A stretch of 33,833 nt of DNA, taken from NCBI RefSeq assembly GCF_001424195.1, contig NZ_LMOO01000006.1:3037-36869 (forward strand), in the 5' to 3' direction. This stretch comes from Cellulomonas sp. Leaf334 (GTDB taxonomy: Bacteria > Actinomycetota > Actinomycetes > Actinomycetales > Cellulomonadaceae). The position numbers and the translations under genes are program-made. The notes under the pieces were generated by a model. It was not told the origin of the DNA. It did not search any database and saw only the letters and a program-made list of their open reading frames with translations. This document shows, in pieces, positions 1 through 9,290 of this stretch (positions within the stretch are counted from its first letter, which is position 1; every line of letters starts with the position of its first letter).

Positions 1-102
1 GCCACGACGACCGCGACTGGCCCTGTGTTCGAGGTGCGGGAGGTTCGCAGCCGGCTGGTCACCGGCTTGTGCACCGACGAACCGCAACCGGCGGACTGCT
101 GA
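1..102 (+). CDS. possible 3' end of an upstream gene (partial)
   Basis: Frame 1 is open from the window edge to a TGA at 100-102, giving 33 codons. Most third positions are G or C, as expected for coding sequence in this genome. No domain can be recognised in so short a tail. It overlaps the longest possible reading frame of the next gene, which is one reason for preferring a later start there. It could equally be non-coding sequence that is open by chance. Confidence 0.25.
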   Translation, partial: ATTTATGPVFEVREVRSRLVTGLCTDEPQPADC

Positions 103-188
103 CCTCGGCGGGGAGCGGGTCGGCTCGGTCGGTAGGCGGAGCGCTCTACGGGCTGCCGAGGCGATCGTTCCTCGGAAGAATGAGCGGC

Positions 189-1223
189 ATGCGCTCGGGA
201 GGATCTCGCAGGCCGTGGTTGTGGAGGCTCGCCGGCACGGTCGGGGCGTTCGGCGTGCTCTCGTGGATCGTCTGGCTGCGGTACCGCAGGTGGCTGCAGT
301 ACGTGACGCGTCGGGCGTCGGAGGACAGTGTCGTCGTCGAGACCAGGCTCGGGCCCGTCGAGTACGGACTGCGTGGTGCCGGGCCCGTGGTGCTGCACTT
401 TCACGGCGGCAACGTCGGCCACAACGGCTGGTTCTTCCTGGAGCACCTCGTCACGGCCGGGTACCAGGTCCTGACACCGGATCGCCCCGGCTACCTCGGG
501 ACACCTCTCGACGGTAAGGGTTCACCGTCGAGACAGGCGGACCTCGCGGCCGCCCTGCTGGACACGTTGGGAATCGACAGAGTCGCCGTCGTCGGGCTGT
601 CTGCCGGGGGACCCGCTGCGATCGAGTTCGCTGCGCGGCACCCGGACCGCGTCGCCGCACTCGTCCTGCTGTCGGCGATCTCCCAGCGCACGGGACTCTC
701 GCAGGACCAGCTGAGCAGCTCGCTCGGCCGCCTCGTGATGACGAAGCGATACCAGGACGTAGCGTACTTCCTGATCAACCGAGCGATGCACACGATGACG
801 GCGCTCAGCATGCGTGACTTCGTCAGGACCGAGACGACCTACGACGCGTCGACGGGCAAGAAGCTCATCGACAAGGTGCTGTCCGACCCCGCGCAGAGGC
901 GTCAGGTCCTCGCCATGAGTGACGCGATGGTGCCGGCGCTCCCGCGGTTCGACGGTGTGATGAACGATCTCGCCGTGCAGCAAGGGCTCGAGGAGCTTCC
1001 GTTCGCCCAGGTCACCGCACCTGCGCTCGTCATCGGCAGCAGGTACGACGGCGACATCGGCTATGCCAACTCAGTCAACTCCCACGAGAAGCTCGTTGGC
1101 TCGGAGCTCGTCACGGTCGACCAGTTCGGTCACCTCGTCTGGTGGGGTGATGCCTCCGTCACCACGGAGCTGGAACGCCGGATAGAGGCGTTCCTGGAGC
1201 GCCACACGATGGGCATGCACTGA
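189..1223 (+). CDS. membrane-anchored alpha/beta hydrolase
   Basis: This encodes a serine hydrolase of the alpha/beta-hydrolase fold, about 344 aa from the chosen ATG. An oxyanion HGGN segment (in LHFHGGN) precedes the nucleophile elbow GLSAGG with Ser138. Asp287 (RYDGD) and His315 (FGHLVWW) complete a plausible triad. Residues about 13-32 are hydrophobic and followed by arginines, which suggests one N-terminal membrane anchor. The substrate cannot be told. The start is uncertain: the frame opens at GTG 69, and ATGs lie at 180 and 189. GGAAG at 174-178 is 10 nt before 189 but only 1 nt before 180, and codons before 180 are A-rich at third positions. GC is lower than in the rest of the window (36-38 of 60 in three hand-counted lines), so it may be acquired DNA next to the tRNA. 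Confidence 0.8.
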   Translation: MRSGGSRRPWLWRLAGTVGAFGVLSWIVWLRYRRWLQYVTRRASEDSVVVETRLGPVEYGLRGAGPVVLHFHGGNVGHNGWFFLEHLVTAGYQVLTPDRPGYLGTPLDGKGSPSRQADLAAALLDTLGIDRVAVVGLSAGGPAAIEFAARHPDRVAALVLLSAISQRTGLSQDQLSSSLGRLVMTKRYQDVAYFLINRAMHTMTALSMRDFVRTETTYDASTGKKLIDKVLSDPAQRRQVLAMSDAMVPALPRFDGVMNDLAVQQGLEELPFAQVTAPALVIGSRYDGDIGYANSVNSHEKLVGSELVTVDQFGHLVWWGDASVTTELERRIEAFLERHTMGMH

Positions 1224-1301
1224 CCGGTGCCGGACGGGCGGTCGGGGCTGTGCGACCGGGCGGACGTCTGTCGAGACCGGCAGGCCGATGCCCGCGCAGG
1301 G

Positions 1302-1374
<73 letters not shown>

Positions 1375-1389
1375 TGGACGTGCGCCCAC

Positions 1390-1395
1390 AGCCTA
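1390..1395 (-). promoter_or_regulatory. -10 box of tRNA-Arg
   Basis: TAGGCT on the minus strand ends 15 nt before the tRNA 5' end and fits the actinobacterial TAnnnT -10 consensus. No convincing -35 hexamer is visible at the expected distance. Confidence 0.5.
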
Positions 1396-1458
1396 ACGGC
1401 GGGCCGCCCGATCCTCTGCTCGGGAGGAACCGGACGCGACCGCACCGCGTGGCGCGTT

Positions 1459-1486
1459 TTGCCAGGTCAGATGACACCGCGACAAT
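1459..1486 (+). promoter_or_regulatory. promoter of the A1-B1 GTPase operon, likely leaderless
   Basis: TTGCCA (1459-1464) and GACAAT (1481-1486) are separated by 16 bp and resemble sigma-70 -35 and -10 boxes. The GTG start at 1493 begins 7 nt after the -10 box, just where transcription should begin, and there is no Shine-Dalgarno sequence between. The mRNA is therefore probably leaderless. Confidence 0.55.
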
Positions 1487-1492
1487 GGTCGG

Positions 1493-3259
1493 GTGAGCGC
1501 ACAGCCCGGCACCGCGCCAGTGCAGCCTGTGCCGACCGCGCAGCCACCGGCGGCACACGCCCGTCATGCGGCCTCGGATCCTCGCGATGTCCTGGCGCGT
1601 CCGCTGGCGGCGACGTCGCTGCTCGACGCGGTCCGGGACCTGCACCGTGACGTGGAGCGCACCGGGTTCCCGCTGGAGATCGAGGGGATCGCGTCGGCGC
1701 GGGCGTCGCGGGCACGGCTCGTCGACCAGCTCGGGGAGCACCTGGTCCCGCGCCTGACGGAGCTGTCCGCACCTGCGGTCGTGGTGATCTCGGGGTCGAC
1801 GGGGGCGGGTAAGTCGACGCTGGTGAACTCGCTGGTGGGGTCGGAGGTGAGCACCGCCGGGGTGCTGCGGCCGACGACACGTCGGCCCGTGCTGGTGCAC
1901 AACCCGCTCGACGAGGACCTGCTCTCGCACCACCCGGTCCTGGACTCCGTGAGCGTCATCGCCGACGAGCAGGTCCCGCGGGGCATCGCGCTGCTGGACG
2001 CGCCGGACCTCGACTCGGTCCTGGAGTCGAACCGGGAGTCGGCGCACCGGCTGCTCGAGGCGGCTGACCTGTGGCTCTTCGTGACGACCGCCGCCAGGTA
2101 CGGGGACGCGCTGCCGTGGCGGGTCCTGCAGGGCGCGGTCGAGCGGGGGGCGTCGATCGCGATGGTGCTCAACCGGGTGCCACCGGCGTCGTTGCCGACG
2201 GTGCGTGGTGACCTCCTGGACCGGCTCCGCGGCCACGGGTTGCAGGGGTCACCGTTGTTCGTCGTCCCGGACCTCGGCCCGCACGAGGGGTTGCTGCCGG
2301 CCGCGGTGGTCGCGCCGATCCGGCGCTGGCTCGCGATGCTGGCTGGTCCCGACCGCGCGCGCACGGTCATCGGCCGGACGCTGCGCGGGTCGCTGGCGGC
2401 GTTGCGGCCGTGGGTCGACGAGCTTGCTGAGGCGGTGCAGGCGCAGGCTGACGCCGCAGGTGCGATCGCGGCGGTGCTCGACGCGGCGATCGAGGCGCCG
2501 ACCGCGCAGGCGTCGGCGTCGATCCGCGGCGGTGCCGTCGCGGACGGTGCGGTGCGCGCGCGGTGGTCGGAGCTCGCGGCGGACAGCGGGCCGCTCGGCC
2601 GGGTGGTCCGTCCGTCGGGTCGTATCCGTGGCTCGTCGCGGGAGGGCCGTGCGCGGGTCGCCGCGATCGAGCCTCTGCTGGAGGACCTCACGCGGTCGGC
2701 GGCAGCCACGCTGACGGCGGCCGGTGCGCACACCGAAGGTGTCCTGCGGGCTGCGCTCACGGGTGCCGACGCGCCTGCTGGCGGCTCGTCCGTCGACGCG
2801 GCCTGGGAGTCGTCGACGCTGCGCACCGGTCGACGGAGCGCCGCCGAGCAGGCGGCGCGCGCGTGGACGGCGCAGGGTCCGCGCGTCGTGCGCGCTGCGC
2901 TGACGGCCGGGCCTGCGGAGTCGTCTCCCGACGGGATCGCGCGGCCTCGTCGCGACGTGGCACGGGAGGTCCGCCGACGCGCGAAGGCGGCGAACGCGCT
3001 GGGCGACGAAGGTCTGGCCGTCGTCGCGCTGGCTGCGGCGTCGGGGGTGCGCGAGGCGCGTGACCTCCTCGTGGACCTCATCGACTCCGCGGGCGAGCGC
3101 GCCGCCGACGAGCTGCGCGACGACCTGGTCGCCCGGGTGGCGGGTCAGGTGGCGGTGGAGCGTGCGGCGGTCGGCGAGGTGCTGTCCGACCCGGACCTCG
3201 CCGAGGACGCCTCGTCGCGGCTGCGGCTGCGGCTCGCCGTGCTGAAGGGACTCACGTGA
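1493..3259 (+). CDS. dynamin-like/TRAFAC GTPase A1 (first of pair 1)
   Basis: 588 aa, in the actinobacterial family often annotated 'dynamin family protein' or, misleadingly, 'ABC transporter'. G1 is GSTGAGKS (101-108), the G2 threonine lies in GVLRPTTR, G3 is DAPD (169-172) in place of DxxG, and G4 is NRVP (227-230), which lacks the usual specificity Asp. The C-terminal half is a helical, Ala-rich stalk-like region. Where the paralogue at 7443 has a clear hydrophobic hairpin, this protein has only a short AVVALAAAS stretch near 508-516. It overlaps the next gene by 4 bp (GTGA), implying translational coupling. The family resembles Streptomyces DynA/DynB and mycobacterial IniA/IniC, which act on membranes; a role in membrane remodelling is inferred. 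Confidence 0.85.
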   Translation: MSAQPGTAPVQPVPTAQPPAAHARHAASDPRDVLARPLAATSLLDAVRDLHRDVERTGFPLEIEGIASARASRARLVDQLGEHLVPRLTELSAPAVVVISGSTGAGKSTLVNSLVGSEVSTAGVLRPTTRRPVLVHNPLDEDLLSHHPVLDSVSVIADEQVPRGIALLDAPDLDSVLESNRESAHRLLEAADLWLFVTTAARYGDALPWRVLQGAVERGASIAMVLNRVPPASLPTVRGDLLDRLRGHGLQGSPLFVVPDLGPHEGLLPAAVVAPIRRWLAMLAGPDRARTVIGRTLRGSLAALRPWVDELAEAVQAQADAAGAIAAVLDAAIEAPTAQASASIRGGAVADGAVRARWSELAADSGPLGRVVRPSGRIRGSSREGRARVAAIEPLLEDLTRSAAATLTAAGAHTEGVLRAALTGADAPAGGSSVDAAWESSTLRTGRRSAAEQAARAWTAQGPRVVRAALTAGPAESSPDGIARPRRDVAREVRRRAKAANALGDEGLAVVALAAASGVREARDLLVDLIDSAGERAADELRDDLVARVAGQVAVERAAVGEVLSDPDLAEDASSRLRLRLAVLKGLT

Positions 3260-4743
3260 CCGAGACGATCGGATCGACCCTGCACGGCGACGACACGGTA
3301 GCGCTGACGGGGCGCGTCGACGCGCTGGGTCGTGCTCTGGCGATCGGCGGCGCCCGTCTGGCGCCGACGGTGGTGAAGCGTGTGGTCGAGACGGTGGAGA
3401 GCGTGCGGGAACGGCTCGACCTCGGGGTGGACCACACGGTGGTCGCGCTCGTGGGCGGGACCGGGTCGGGCAAGTCGAGCCTGTTCAACGCGATCTGCCG
3501 GCTCGACTTCGCCGACGTGGGCGTCCGGCGGCCGACGACGTCGGAGATCACGGCGTGCGTGTGGGGCGACGACGGCGGCCCGCTGCTCGACTGGCTCGGC
3601 GTCGTGCCGGACCGTCGCATCCAGCGCGAGAGCCTGCTCGACGGTGAGAGCGAGGCGCCGCTGCGCGGTCTGGTGCTGCTCGACCTGCCCGACCACGACT
3701 CGATCGCCCCGGAGCACCGGGAGGTCGTCGACCGGCTGCTGCCCCAGGCCGACCTGCTCGCGTGGGTGGTCGACCCGCAGAAGTACGCCGACGACGCCCT
3801 GCACAGCGGCTACCTGAGGCGCCTCGTCGGGCACGAGGCGTCGATGGTCGTGGTGCTCAACCAGGTGGACACCGTGCCGCCCGACGTGCGACCCGCGCTG
3901 CTGGCGGACGTCGAGAACCTGCTGGTCGACGACGGGCTGACAGGGGTCCCGGTCCGTGAGGCCTCGGCGCGGACGGGCGAGGGTCTGGTCGCGCTGCGTG
4001 AGCTCCTGGCCACGTACGTCGAGTCGCGGTCGTTGGCCGCCCGGCGGGCGGGCGCGGAGCTGAACGACGCCGCGACGCTGCTCGCGGCGGAGGTTGCAGC
4101 GCGTGAGCCTGCTCCGGCCGCGTTGTCGGTGACGGACGTCGTCGACCGCCTGGCGGCCGCGATCGGGCTGCCTGCGGTGGCCGCCGGAGTCGGCGCGGCG
4201 GTGCGGACGGGATCGTCCTCGACACCCGGGTTCGGCGCGGTCCAGGAGGACGCGGTCGAGCTGGCGCGCGCGACGTGGCTCGAGGCCGTGACGACGGGAC
4301 TGCCTCGGCGGTGGGGCAAGGACATCGCCTCCCGGGTCGCCTCGACCACCGAGATGCGGCTCGCCGTGACCGACGCGCTGACCCAGCTGACGCTCACCGC
4401 GCGACGTTCCGGTCTCGCGCTGGGGCTGACCGTCGCAGCCGTGGCGTTCGCCGGTGCAGCCCTGCTCGTCGGGTCCGTCGCTGTCGGCTCGCTGGTCGGT
4501 CCGGGGGAGTCGAACGTGTGGGCTCCCGTCGGTGCGGTCGTGCTGCTCGTCGCGTCGGTGCTGGCTTTCGTCGCGGCGGGCGCGGCTCGCCGGTCGGCGG
4601 GTCGGCGGCGGACCGCGCGCGTGCTGCAGGACGGCCGCGCGGCGCTCGAGAACGTCGCGCGGGCGCGGCTCGCCGTGCCGACCGAGGCGGTCCTGGCCGA
4701 GCACCGCACCGTCCGCGAGCTCGTTGCGTCCGCCCGGACCTGA
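3256..4743 (+). CDS. membrane GTPase B1 (second of pair 1), YfjP/dynamin-like
   Basis: 495 aa. G1 is GGTGSGKS (67-74), G2 lies in VRRPTT, G3 is DLPD (143-146) followed by HDS, G4 is NQVD and G5 is probably SARTG, so guanine specificity looks intact. A middle helical region is followed by two hydrophobic segments, about 386-415 and 423-447, and a basic stretch (RRSAGRRR), so the C-terminus is membrane-embedded with the GTPase domain cytoplasmic. The GTG start overlaps the A1 stop by 4 bp and has AAGGGA 5 nt upstream. Its paralogue is at 9287. The two-gene unit suggests that A and B form a heteromeric GTPase, as proposed for Streptomyces DynA/DynB; that link is inferred from motifs and topology only. 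Confidence 0.85.
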   Translation: MTETIGSTLHGDDTVALTGRVDALGRALAIGGARLAPTVVKRVVETVESVRERLDLGVDHTVVALVGGTGSGKSSLFNAICRLDFADVGVRRPTTSEITACVWGDDGGPLLDWLGVVPDRRIQRESLLDGESEAPLRGLVLLDLPDHDSIAPEHREVVDRLLPQADLLAWVVDPQKYADDALHSGYLRRLVGHEASMVVVLNQVDTVPPDVRPALLADVENLLVDDGLTGVPVREASARTGEGLVALRELLATYVESRSLAARRAGAELNDAATLLAAEVAAREPAPAALSVTDVVDRLAAAIGLPAVAAGVGAAVRTGSSSTPGFGAVQEDAVELARATWLEAVTTGLPRRWGKDIASRVASTTEMRLAVTDALTQLTLTARRSGLALGLTVAAVAFAGAALLVGSVAVGSLVGPGESNVWAPVGAVVLLVASVLAFVAAGAARRSAGRRRTARVLQDGRAALENVARARLAVPTEAVLAEHRTVRELVASART

Positions 4744-4874
4744 TCCGCCCACAGCCCCGCTGCACAGGGCCCGGTCCACGGGTTCGCCCTGCACGACGCC
4801 GCCCGGTGCCGCCCACGCAGACCCTGGTCGCACGAGCCCCGCACCCGCGGGGCGCACCGCACCGGAGGTACCCC

Positions 4875-5399
4875 ATGAGCATGCAGTCCCTGGACCTGAC
4901 CGTCGTCGGGTGGATCGGCACGGACGTGCGGATCCATCACGAGTCTGACGGCGGCGTCCCGTTCTCCACGTTCCGGCTGGGCAGCACCCGCCGCTGGTTC
5001 GACAAGCAGGCCGGGGTGTGGCGCGACGGGCAGACGGAGTGGTTCAACGTGAAGGTGTGGCGGACCACCGCGCTCAACGCGGCGCGGTCGCTGCGCAAGG
5101 GTGACCCGGTCATCGTGCAGGGACTGCTGTCCACCGAGGAGTGGGTCGGCGCCGACGGGCCGCGCACGTCCCTCGTGCTCGACGCGAGTGCGCTCGGCCC
5201 CAACCTGGCGTTCGGCAGCAGCCACTTCGCGCGGAACGTGAGCCCCAGTGCTGTCGCGGGGTCGGAGGCCGAGGGCGCCGCGAGCGACGACTCCGTGACC
5301 GACGTCTCCGCCTACGAGGTCCTGCCGGAGGACGAGGGTGCCGGCCTGGAGCCCGTGGCGGACGACGAGCAGGAGCTCGCGCTGGCCGGTGCCAGGTGA
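4875..5399 (+). CDS. ssb: single-stranded DNA-binding protein (accessory SSB)
   Basis: 174 aa. The N-terminal ~110 residues match the SSB OB-fold: LDLTVVGWIGTDV, then FSTFRLGSTRRW, then the EWFNVKVW strand and KGDPVIVQGLLSTEEW. The tail is acidic and low-complexity but ends in ELALAGAR, without the DDDIPF-type acidic tip that recruits partner proteins in the replicative SSB. This suggests a secondary SSB, comparable to SsbB of Streptomyces. The ATG at 4875 is chosen because GGAGG (4864-4868) lies 6 nt upstream and homology begins at once; the frame is open further upstream but overlaps B1. It is followed by ettA and preceded by the GTPase pair on the same strand. Confidence 0.88.
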   Translation: MSMQSLDLTVVGWIGTDVRIHHESDGGVPFSTFRLGSTRRWFDKQAGVWRDGQTEWFNVKVWRTTALNAARSLRKGDPVIVQGLLSTEEWVGADGPRTSLVLDASALGPNLAFGSSHFARNVSPSAVAGSEAEGAASDDSVTDVSAYEVLPEDEGAGLEPVADDEQELALAGAR

Positions 5400-5404
5400 T
5401 CGCC

Positions 5405-5410
5405 TAGGCT
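5405..5410 (+). promoter_or_regulatory. putative -10 box for ettA
   Basis: TAGGCT lies just after the ssb stop codon, with a weak -35 candidate CTGGCC at 5382-5387 and 17 bp between them. If used, it gives ettA an untranslated leader of about 160 nt. Confidence 0.35.
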
Positions 5411-5443
5411 GGGGCACCGGCGACCCGACGACGTGGCCGGTCG

Positions 5444-5470
5444 GACCGCGCGCACATCGCAAGCGCGGTC
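5444..5470 (+). other. hairpin in the ettA leader
   Basis: GACCGCGC (5444-5451) pairs perfectly with GCGCGGTC (5463-5470) around an 11-nt loop, giving an 8-bp stem about 105 nt before the ettA start. It is too far from ssb's end and lacks a U tract, so it need not be a terminator. No known riboswitch class was recognised in 5400-5575. Confidence 0.35.
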
Positions 5471-5575
5471 GACCAGCCTCGCGGGTGAGCCGGTCAGCAG
5501 TGCCCCGAGAACCGCGCCACGAGAACCCAGCGTGCGGGGCGACCCCCATCGAGCACCGAGGCGGACGAAGAGCCA

Positions 5576-7258
<1,683 letters not shown>

Positions 7259-7261
7259 CCG

Positions 7262-7336
7262 CACCGCGTGACGTCGCGACCGACGACACCGCGTGACGTC
7301 GCGACCGACGACACCGCGTGACGTCGGGACCGACGA
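7262..7336 (+). repeat. three 25-bp tandem repeats with phased palindromes
   Basis: Units at 7262-7286 and 7287-7311 are identical, and 7312-7336 differs by one base. Each contains GACGTC overlapping the 8-bp palindrome GTCGCGAC (7273-7280, 7298-7305; GTCGGGAC at 7323-7330). The same palindrome also occurs at 7248-7255, exactly 25 bp earlier, across the last ettA codons, so the array has four phased sites. There are no spacers, so it is not a CRISPR array. It could be an operator array or simple slippage. Confidence 0.8.
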
Positions 7337-7339
7337 CAC

Positions 7340-7381
7340 CGACGAGGCCGCCCGCTCCCTGGGGATCGGGCGGCCTCGTCG
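7340..7381 (+). terminator. strong hairpin after ettA, likely terminator
   Basis: The arm 7340-7354 (CGACGAGGCCGCCCG) pairs perfectly with 7367-7381 around a 12-nt loop, giving a 15-bp GC-rich stem. No U tract follows, which is common for actinobacterial terminators. It separates ettA from the promoter of the second GTPase pair. Confidence 0.7.
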
Positions 7382-7409
7382 TCGATGAGCCGCCCACGAC
7401 CTGCGCAGA

Positions 7410-7415
7410 TACGCT
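7410..7415 (+). promoter_or_regulatory. putative -10 box for the A2-B2 operon
   Basis: TACGCT fits TAnnnT and lies 27 nt before the ATG at 7443, after the hairpin. GAGAGG at 7427-7432 can serve as ribosome-binding site with a 10-nt spacer. Together they suggest an independent transcript with a short leader. Confidence 0.4.
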
Positions 7416-7442
7416 GCTGACGACCTGAGAGGCGGTGCGGCG

Positions 7443-9290
7443 ATGGAGCACGACGAGCTCGTCAGCGCGCTGCTCGGGCTCCGGGAGCGCGTGGCGGACC
7501 TGCGCCTGCCGCTCGAGACCGCCACGGCGCCGAACGCGCGGGCGGACCGCACGCGCGTCCTGGACCAGCTCGACGACTACCTCCTGCCGCGACTGCGGGA
7601 CCCGGGCGCGCCCGTGCTGGTGGTCGTCGGTGGCTCCACGGGTGCGGGCAAGTCGACGGTGGTCAACTCGCTGGTCGGGGCGGAGGTCAGCCCGTCGGGC
7701 GTGCTGCGCCCGACGACACGATGGCCGGTGCTGGTGCACCACCCGCTCGACGTGCGGTGGTTCAGCTCGGACCGGGTGCTGCCGTCGCTCAGCCGCGCCG
7801 AGTCGGCGGGGGAGCAGGGGTTGACCGGTGCGCGCCCTGGGCTCCGGCTGGTCGCGTCGGAGGCGGTCCCGGTGGGCCTGGCTCTGCTGGACGCGCCCGA
7901 CGTGGACTCCGTCGAGGAGGGCAACCGTGTGCTCGCCGCCCAGCTGCTGGGGGCCGCGGACGTGTGGCTGTTCGTCACGACCGCGGCACGGTACGCGGAC
8001 GCCGTGCCGTGGGAGCTGCTCGCGGACGCGGCACGCCGCGGCACGCACCTGGCGCTCGTGCTCGACCGGGTGGACCCCGGCGCCGAGACCGCGGTGGGCG
8101 ACCATCTGCGCCAGATGCTGGAGGACGCGGGGCTCTCGTCGGCCACGGTCATCGTCGTCCCGGAGGTCGAGCTGCAGGACGGGCTGCTGCCGGAGGCGGC
8201 GATCGGCCCGATCGCGGACGTCCTGACGCGGACCGCGACGGATCCTGCGGTGCGTGCCGCGGCGTTGGCGGAGACGTGGGACGGCGCCGTGTCGGACGTG
8301 TCGCGGCGGGCGCTGGACCTGGCGACCGCGGCCGACGAGCAGCGGGCGGCGGACGTGCGGCTGCGCGCGGCGGTGGCTGCGGCGTACGCGACGGCGTCGG
8401 ACCGGATCGGCCACGCGACGTCGGACGGGTCGCTGCTGCGCGGTGAGGTGCTGGCGCGGTGGCAGGACGTCGTCGGCACGAGCGAGTGGTTCCGGTCGCT
8501 GGAGCAGGGGGTGTCCCGGTTGCGTGACCGGGTCATCGGCTTCGTCCGCGGGCGCCGACCGGCGGAACCGGCCCTCGTCGAGGCGGTCGCCCACGGGTTG
8601 TCCGCGGTCATCCAGGACTCCGCCGAGGAGGCGGCCGAGACGGCGCACTCGGCGTGGCGGCACGATCCTGCCGGGCTGGCGTTGCTGGACGGGCTGGCGC
8701 TGTCCCGGGCGTCGGCGGACCTGCGGGCGAGGACGGCCGAGCAGGTGCGGGCGTGGCAGGGCGACGTGCTGGGCCTGGTCGAGACGGAAGGTGCGGACCG
8801 GCGGACGACCGCGCGGGCGTTGTCCTACGGCGTCAACGGGCTCGGTGCGGTGCTCATGGTCGCGGTCTTCGCGTCCACCGGCGGTCTCACGGGGGCCGAG
8901 GTGGGCATCGTCGGCGGCTCGGCGCTGCTCGCGCAGCGGGTGCTGGAGGCAGTGTTCGGCGACGAGGCCGTGCGGCGGCTCACGCAGGAGGCGCAGTCAC
9001 GGCTCGCCGCCCGGACGGACGCGCTGCTGGACGAGGAGTCGTCGCGGTTCACCCGGCAGCTGGACGCCACGGGCGCTGCGAGCCGGGACGGCGACGACCT
9101 GCGGGCCGCGGCCGGGCGGGTGCAGTCCGCGATGTCGACCCGCACCGCGGCGACCGCGTGGGGGGCGGGTGAGCTCCCGGCCGGGGGTGCCGGTCACCTG
9201 CGCGGGACGGGCGCTGTCGCGCGGTCGACCGAGGTCGCCGAGCCGGAGCAGCCGGAGCGCACCCGGTGGTGGTCACGCTGGTGGCGATGA
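7443..9290 (+). CDS. dynamin-like/TRAFAC GTPase A2 (first of pair 2)
   Basis: 615 aa, paralogue of A1 at 1493. Shared blocks are GSTGAGKS (64-71), GVLRPTTR, DAPD (150-153) and WLFVTTAARYADA. G4 reads DRVD (208-211): the specificity Asp is present but the usual Asn is Asp. Unlike A1, residues about 462-503 form two hydrophobic segments split by GGLTGAEVG. Such a re-entrant or transmembrane hairpin resembles the membrane-contacting region of bacterial dynamin-like proteins. The protein ends in an unusual Trp/Arg tail, TRWWSRWWR, encoded in the last 30 bases before B2. The stop overlaps the B2 ATG (ATGA). A membrane-remodelling role together with B2 is inferred. Confidence 0.85.
   Translation: MEHDELVSALLGLRERVADLRLPLETATAPNARADRTRVLDQLDDYLLPRLRDPGAPVLVVVGGSTGAGKSTVVNSLVGAEVSPSGVLRPTTRWPVLVHHPLDVRWFSSDRVLPSLSRAESAGEQGLTGARPGLRLVASEAVPVGLALLDAPDVDSVEEGNRVLAAQLLGAADVWLFVTTAARYADAVPWELLADAARRGTHLALVLDRVDPGAETAVGDHLRQMLEDAGLSSATVIVVPEVELQDGLLPEAAIGPIADVLTRTATDPAVRAAALAETWDGAVSDVSRRALDLATAADEQRAADVRLRAAVAAAYATASDRIGHATSDGSLLRGEVLARWQDVVGTSEWFRSLEQGVSRLRDRVIGFVRGRRPAEPALVEAVAHGLSAVIQDSAEEAAETAHSAWRHDPAGLALLDGLALSRASADLRARTAEQVRAWQGDVLGLVETEGADRRTTARALSYGVNGLGAVLMVAVFASTGGLTGAEVGIVGGSALLAQRVLEAVFGDEAVRRLTQEAQSRLAARTDALLDEESSRFTRQLDATGAASRDGDDLRAAAGRVQSAMSTRTAATAWGAGELPAGGAGHLRGTGAVARSTEVAEPEQPERTRWWSRWWR

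Noticed and set aside
1493..3259. Annotation of the A proteins as ABC transporters
   Set aside because: They have a P-loop and GTPase-like G2-G4 motifs but no LSGGQ signature or ABC Walker B.
4275..4874. N-terminal extension of the SSB gene back to 4275
   Set aside because: It overlaps B1 in another frame, has no similarity to SSB, and GGAGG sits 6 nt before the ATG at 4875.
4744..4874. Terminator between B1 and ssb
   Set aside because: Only a weak, bulged inverted repeat (GGGC/TGCA) is seen, so read-through from the GTPase pair into ssb remains possible.
7262..7336. Tandem repeats as a CRISPR array
   Set aside because: The units are directly adjacent with no unique spacers, only three copies, and no cas genes are nearby.
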